From NCBI GenBank assembly GCA_030040395.1, contig JASHTU010000066.1:1-9068 (forward strand): DNA of 9,068 bases. The letters are read 5' to 3'. Shown here one piece after another: positions 5,776 through 9,068 of the stretch. Both the position numbers and the translations under genes were made by a program. A model generated the notes under the pieces. It ran no database searches. It saw only the letters and a list, made by a program, of their open reading frames with translations, and had not been told where the DNA came from. Position 1 is the first letter of the stretch. Each line of letters starts with the position of its first letter. The DNA is from Acidobacteriaceae bacterium (lineage in GTDB: Bacteria > Acidobacteriota > Terriglobia > Terriglobales > Acidobacteriaceae).

Positions 5776-6348
5776 ATGCCTCACATCGCCTTGCCTGAAG
5801 GCCTGCCGGGAATCCGCGGAGCCATGGCCTTTCGTCCCGCCACCGCCAAGCCACTCAGCGAGCTGGCGGAACTGCTGCTGCGCGCGCCTAACACCCTCAC
5901 CCCCGGAGAGCGGGAGCTGATCGCCACTTATGTCTCCTATCTCAACGACTGCCATTACTGCCAATCAATCCACGGGGCCATCGCCGCCGCGAATCTGAAT
6001 GGCGACGAAGAGCTGGTGCGCCGCGTCAAGGCCGATTTCCAGCACGCCGGCATCTCCGACAAGCTCAAGGCCCTGCTGGTCATCGCCGCCAAGGTGCAAC
6101 GCGGCGGCAAAAACGTGACCGCGGGCGACATAGCCCACGCTCGCAGCCTGGGCGCAACCGACTTCGAGATCCACGACACGGTTCTGATCGCGGCGGCCTT
6201 TTGCATGTACAACCGTTACGTGGACGGGCTGGCCACGACGCAGCCTCGCGACGAAGCCATGTATCGCGAGCGCGGCCAGGTGGTGGCGCGCGACGGCTAT
6301 GTGGCTGTGAGCAAAACCTATCTTCCGGCCGAACCGGCAGCACGGTGA
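5776..6348 (+). CDS. AhpD-like peroxidase-related (CMD family) protein
   Basis: A 190-residue all-helical cytoplasmic protein of the carboxymuconolactone decarboxylase/AhpD superfamily, in the peroxidase-related branch, whose members are usually about this long. The active-site signature is complete: Glu47 (GERELIA), then Cys59-x2-Cys62 and His66 in NDCHYCQSIHGA. In AhpD the two cysteines and the histidine relay reduces peroxides or partner peroxiredoxins. Whether this member is a peroxidase is inferred from the motif. The C-terminal half (DKLKALLVIAAKV; DFEIHDTVLIAAAF; YNRYVDGLAT) is typical of the subfamily. No ahpC-like partner is in the window. It starts 99 bases after the six-helix membrane protein and may share its transcript. 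Confidence 0.9.
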   Translation: MPHIALPEGLPGIRGAMAFRPATAKPLSELAELLLRAPNTLTPGERELIATYVSYLNDCHYCQSIHGAIAAANLNGDEELVRRVKADFQHAGISDKLKALLVIAAKVQRGGKNVTAGDIAHARSLGATDFEIHDTVLIAAAFCMYNRYVDGLATTQPRDEAMYRERGQVVARDGYVAVSKTYLPAEPAAR

Positions 6349-6567
6349 GGCGCCGGCGTCCATCCTCATGCCCAGCCGATTAAAGTGATTCCACAGTTGC
6401 TGCGCCTGAGAAGCACGTTTGCCAGGCGGCGGTTTCGTCAACAAAATGCCGCCTCTCCCGATCCGGAGAAGGGCGCGTGAACTCGGGAACTGCTCGAGCC
6501 TGCGTGAGGGGCGGGCGCCTATTCTCTCCCCGGGCCGCGCCCTGTGAATACCCCACCACGCGGGCGC

Positions 6568-6597
6568 TTGACAGACCCAGGAGTAAAGCAATTTACT
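6568..6597 (+). promoter_or_regulatory. Sigma-70-type promoter of the symporter gene
   Basis: A perfect -35 box, TTGACA (6568-6573), is followed after 18 bases by TTTACT (6592-6597), which matches TATAAT at four of six positions. Transcription would begin near 6604, leaving a leader of about 48 bases before the ATG at 6652. The promoter is inferred from sequence alone. Confidence 0.55.
6582..6597. promoter_or_regulatory. Dyad AGTAAA-GCAA-TTTACT over the -10 box
   Basis: A perfect 6-base inverted repeat with a 4-base centre whose right arm is the -10 hexamer itself. A dimeric protein bound here would block RNA polymerase, so a repressor operator, perhaps responsive to the transported solute, is plausible. 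No regulator gene is visible nearby. Confidence 0.45.
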
Positions 6598-6651
6598 TGA
6601 GGCTACTGTCCATAAGCCACCACGGACGACTCCAGGTTTCTCGGGTGATGC

Positions 6652-8538
6652 ATGTTGGGATGGGCGCCAGCTTCAATGACCCCCGGCTCACTTGGCTCGT
6701 TACCGGTTCTGCTGGCCTTCAGCGCCGAGCCGCTGGCGCATCTGCGCCTGCTCGACATCGCCGTGATCGTCATCTACTTCGCGATGGTGCTATGGATCGG
6801 CTTCTATCTGAAGGGCGTGTCGAACACCGGCGAAGATTTCTTCCTGGCCGGGCGCGAAATGACCGCGTGGATCGCGGGCTTGAGCTTTGTCTCAGCCAAC
6901 CTAGGCTCGCTGGAGCTGATGGGGTGGGCCGGCGCGGCGTATCAGTACGGCATTCTCGCCACCCACTGGTATTGGATCGGGGCCATTCCGGCCATGCTGT
7001 TCCTGGGCCTGATGATGATGCCGTTCTACTACGTCTCCAAGACGCATTCGGTGCCCGGATACTTGAAGCTGCGCTTCGGCGAGCACGCCCGCGTGCTGGC
7101 CGCCATCTCCTTCGCCACGGAAATGATCCTCATGAGCGGCGTGAACATGTTCGCCATGGCCGTAGTGATGAAGGTGGTGCTGGGATGGAACATGACCTTC
7201 AGTATCTTCGTCTCTTCGATTGCGGTGGCGCTCTATGTGGGCTTGGGCGGGTTGCGTTCGGCGATCTTTAACGAGGTGCTCCAGTTTGTGCTCATCTGGG
7301 GCGGGGCGCTGCTGGTGCCGATTCTCGGGTTGGTGCAGTCGGGAGGATGGACAGGGCTGGAAGCGAAGATCCTCGCCAATTTGCACTCGGACAGTTACTT
7401 TCATCTGTGGCGCGACACGGGCCATTTCGCCTCGAACCCCATGGGCGTTCATTGGACGGGGATTGTTTTTGGCCTTGGCTTTGTGATCAGCTTCGGCTAC
7501 TGGACGACCGATTTTCTAGTGGTGCAGCGCGTGCTCGCCGCGCACAACCTGCGTGCGGCGCGGATGGCGCCCATTATCGGCTCCTTTTTCAAGATGGCGG
7601 TGCCGTTTATCGTCATCCTGCCCGGCCTGCTGGGGCTGGTTTTGTTGCAGAACCCGGATGGGAGCCGGCGAGTGCTGGTAGGCGAAGAGGTGGTGAACGC
7701 CTGCGCCGTCAACGCCACCCGGAACCAGTTGGTAAATCCCGCCGCCTGCTCTGCCGCCATGGCCCCCACCCGGCTTTCCCCGGCCTATAAAGAACGGGTC
7801 CTCGAAGCGCAGCCGTCCGCCGATCTGCACAGCTACAATGAAGCCCTGCCGCTGATGATGGTGCGCTATCTTGGCCCCGGCCTGCTCGGCCTCGGCATCA
7901 CGGCGTTGATTGCCGGCTTCATGAGCGGCATGGCGGGGAATGTGAGCGCCTTTTCCACGGTGTGGACCTACGACCTCTACAAGCCGCTGATCTACAAGAC
8001 TGGCTCCGACAGTCACTATGTGCTGGTGGGGAGGCTGTCGATCATGATCGGTGTAGCGGTCTCGATTGGCGCGGCGTACCTGGTGATGCACGCGCTCGGC
8101 ATCATGGACTACGTGCAGGCCCTCTTCAGCATCTTCATCGCCCCGCTGCTGGGGGTCATTCTCTTCGGCATGTTCTGGAAGCGGGCCACGGCCCTTGCGG
8201 GGTTTCTCGGCTTGCTGATCGGGATCGTCTTTTCCGCCAGCCTCTTTGTGTGGGTGAAGCTCCATCCCGCGGCGCTGGCCCTGGTGGCGCTCTCGCCCGA
8301 CGCCAAGCCGATGGCCGAAAATGTGTATCGCGCCCTATGGGCCTTCGTTCTGACCTCTATAGTAGTGGTGTTGGTGAGCCTGCTCACTAAGCCCAAGCCG
8401 GTGGCGGAGCTGGACGGCTTGGTCTACGGGGCCACTATTCTGCCCAAGGAGGAGCCAGTTCCCTTTTACAAGCGGGAATGGATGTGGGCTTGCGTCGCGC
8501 TCGCGATCTTTGCGGCGCTGAATCTGATGTTCTGGTAA
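6652..8538 (+). CDS. Sodium:solute symporter (SSS/SGLT family)
   Basis: A 628-residue inner-membrane transporter of the SSS family, expected to import a solute with sodium. It has about thirteen or more spans. Near the N-terminus, DFFLAGREMTAWIAGLSFVS and then ELMGWAGAAYQYG match the family's first repeat. GFMSGMAGNVSAFSTVW (423-439) corresponds to the sodium-site helix, with Ser425, Ser432, Ser435 and Thr436 as candidate ligands. A loop of about 65 residues (334-398), with Cys351 and Cys366, interrupts the membrane core. Met1 at 6652 has only a weak GGGTGA upstream, and Met9 (6676) is possible. The downstream small membrane protein and isomerase-like gene suggest a sugar or related substrate, which is inference. 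Confidence 0.92.
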   Translation: MLGWAPASMTPGSLGSLPVLLAFSAEPLAHLRLLDIAVIVIYFAMVLWIGFYLKGVSNTGEDFFLAGREMTAWIAGLSFVSANLGSLELMGWAGAAYQYGILATHWYWIGAIPAMLFLGLMMMPFYYVSKTHSVPGYLKLRFGEHARVLAAISFATEMILMSGVNMFAMAVVMKVVLGWNMTFSIFVSSIAVALYVGLGGLRSAIFNEVLQFVLIWGGALLVPILGLVQSGGWTGLEAKILANLHSDSYFHLWRDTGHFASNPMGVHWTGIVFGLGFVISFGYWTTDFLVVQRVLAAHNLRAARMAPIIGSFFKMAVPFIVILPGLLGLVLLQNPDGSRRVLVGEEVVNACAVNATRNQLVNPAACSAAMAPTRLSPAYKERVLEAQPSADLHSYNEALPLMMVRYLGPGLLGLGITALIAGFMSGMAGNVSAFSTVWTYDLYKPLIYKTGSDSHYVLVGRLSIMIGVAVSIGAAYLVMHALGIMDYVQALFSIFIAPLLGVILFGMFWKRATALAGFLGLLIGIVFSASLFVWVKLHPAALALVALSPDAKPMAENVYRALWAFVLTSIVVVLVSLLTKPKPVAELDGLVYGATILPKEEPVPFYKREWMWACVALAIFAALNLMFW

Positions 8539-8580
8539 GGGAGAACGCGGAAGGGAAAAAGGGTTTGGGAGTCGCGCTGC

Positions 8581-8585
8581 GGAGG
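8581..8585 (+). promoter_or_regulatory. Ribosome binding site of the small membrane protein
   Basis: GGAGG, eleven bases before the ATG at 8597, supports translation of the short downstream gene and marks 8597 as its start. Confidence 0.55.
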
Positions 8586-8596
8586 ACTCGGGATTT

Positions 8597-8842
8597 ATGC
8601 ATGGTTCGCGAATATCGATCTGGTTTTTCATCGGCGTGCTCTTGATCGTTTACGGCCTAATGATCGCCGCCTCCGGCGTCTTCGAATGGGTGACCGGGAA
8701 TTACGCGCCCGGCGTCGAGTTGGCTCGCCTGCACATGCCGGTGTGGTGGGGCGGTTTGCTGGGGGCGCTGGGACTGTTTTATGTGCTGAAGTTCCGGCCC
8801 CGAAAGAGCGGCGAGGCGCACGCGGGCGAGGCAGCCTCGTAG
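8597..8842 (+). CDS. Small two-helix membrane protein, possible symporter partner
   Basis: An 81-residue protein with two hydrophobic spans, about 8-29 (ISIWFFIGVLLIVYGLMIAA) and 46-65 (MPVWWGGLLGALGLFYVL). A short segment with WVTGNYAP lies between them and a basic tail (KFRPRKSG) follows the second. By charge, both ends should face the cytoplasm, making a hairpin. It begins 58 bases after the symporter stop on the same strand, with its own ribosome site. Several SSS transporters have small membrane partners encoded next to them (DUF485 beside ActP, DUF4212 proteins). This sequence does not obviously match either, so the partner role is inferred from context only. Confidence 0.75.
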   Translation: MHGSRISIWFFIGVLLIVYGLMIAASGVFEWVTGNYAPGVELARLHMPVWWGGLLGALGLFYVLKFRPRKSGEAHAGEAAS

Positions 8843-8864
8843 GCGCCGCCCGCCAAAACCAAAA

Positions 8865-8893
8865 CGCCGCTGATTTTGTGGGCAGGAGCGGCG
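8865..8893. promoter_or_regulatory. Dyad CGCCGCT / AGCGGCG after the small protein gene
   Basis: A perfect 7-base inverted repeat (8865-8871 with 8887-8893) around a 15-base loop, 22 bases after the stop. It has no T-run, so it is not a clear terminator. It could be a weak intergenic hairpin that tunes the downstream gene. Confidence 0.3.
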
Positions 8894-9014
8894 CGGAACG
8901 GAGCGTCCGCTTCGGTGGCTCAATGTGATTTGCTGACAATAACGAACGAGGGAGTTTCGGCAGCGCGCAAGAGTGGGGATTAACGAGCAGTGCAACGTTG
9001 AAGGGGTGAGAAAA

Positions 9015-9068
9015 ATGGCAGGGCAGGGCAAGATGACGTTTGGAGTGGTGGTGGGCAATCGCGGCTTT
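9015..9068 (+). CDS. Start of a probable L-fucose/arabinose isomerase-family gene (partial)
   Basis: Eighteen codons are present before the window ends, beginning MAGQGKMTFGVVVGNRGF. The strand-then-loop pattern TFGVVVGNRGF resembles what I remember of the N-terminus of L-fucose/L-arabinose isomerase-family proteins, in which GVIVGNRGFF is common. The ATG at 9015 follows AAGGGGTGAG, a suitable ribosome site; Met7 is an alternative start. It lies 172 bases downstream of the small membrane protein on the same strand, so it may be transcribed with the symporter. With so few residues, the family call is tentative, although the gene start itself is likely real. Confidence 0.5.
   Translation, partial: MAGQGKMTFGVVVGNRGF

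Larger units (their letters stand above)
6349..6651. other. 303-bp intergenic region before the symporter
   Basis: No gene is supported here. It holds an AGGCGGC/GCCGCCT inverted repeat (6424-6430 and 6448-6454, 17-base loop) with no following T-run, and a GC-rich imperfect hairpin region around 6510-6545. The symporter promoter at 6568-6597 lies in its final third. The sequence is otherwise unremarkable. Confidence 0.65.

Noticed and set aside
6424..6454. AGGCGGC/GCCGCCT repeat as a terminator of the AhpD-like gene
   Set aside because: The loop is 17 bases and no T-run follows, so the repeat could be chance in GC-rich DNA.
6477..7271. A 264-codon plus-strand frame over the symporter start
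   Set aside because: It overlaps the symporter in another frame and its translation is Arg/Gly/Ala-rich with no membrane or domain pattern, while the symporter frame shows clear family motifs.

Overview
The window is high-GC bacterial DNA with densely packed genes of several families. Codon third positions rich in G and C, the mix of SSS and APC transporters, and an HtrA-like protease beside a LuxR-type regulator all suit a soil bacterium. Acidobacteriota is my best guess, but it rests on remembered similarity of the proteins and no marker gene is present.

Layout: (1) Positions 1-436 have no convincing gene. They hold a 271-bp element (71-341) bounded by an imperfect 41-bp inverted repeat, with two more nested inverted repeats that would give a three-armed fold. 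(2) 437-2165 hold a trypsin-like/PDZ protease without a signal peptide, then a NarL/FixJ-type regulator whose receiver domain has lost most of its phosphorylation residues. A possible 43-codon ORF lies between them. (3) 2255-3727 encode an APC-superfamily amino acid permease. Its stop codon overlaps, tail to tail, the stop of a zinc-dependent medium-chain dehydrogenase on the minus strand (3724-4773). (4) A 198-bp divergent region with two perfect dyads separates the dehydrogenase from an unrecognised six-helix membrane protein (4972-5676). It is followed by an AhpD-like peroxidase-related protein (5776-6348). (5) A 303-bp gap carries a good sigma-70-type promoter with a perfect dyad over its -10 box. 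It drives a sodium:solute symporter (6652-8538), then a two-helix small membrane protein (8597-8842), then the first 18 codons of a gene whose N-terminus resembles the L-fucose/L-arabinose isomerase family (9015 to the window end).

How they may work together: the last three genes look like an uptake-and-catabolism unit, with the symporter importing a sugar or related solute, the small protein as a possible accessory subunit, and the isomerase-like enzyme acting on the substrate. The protease and regulator look like a conserved pair in which the regulator probably does not answer to phosphorylation. The permease and dehydrogenase are convergent and need not be related in function. The observations most worth following are the three-armed inverted-repeat element, the degenerate receiver beside a cytoplasmic HtrA-like protease, and the small symporter-linked membrane protein.
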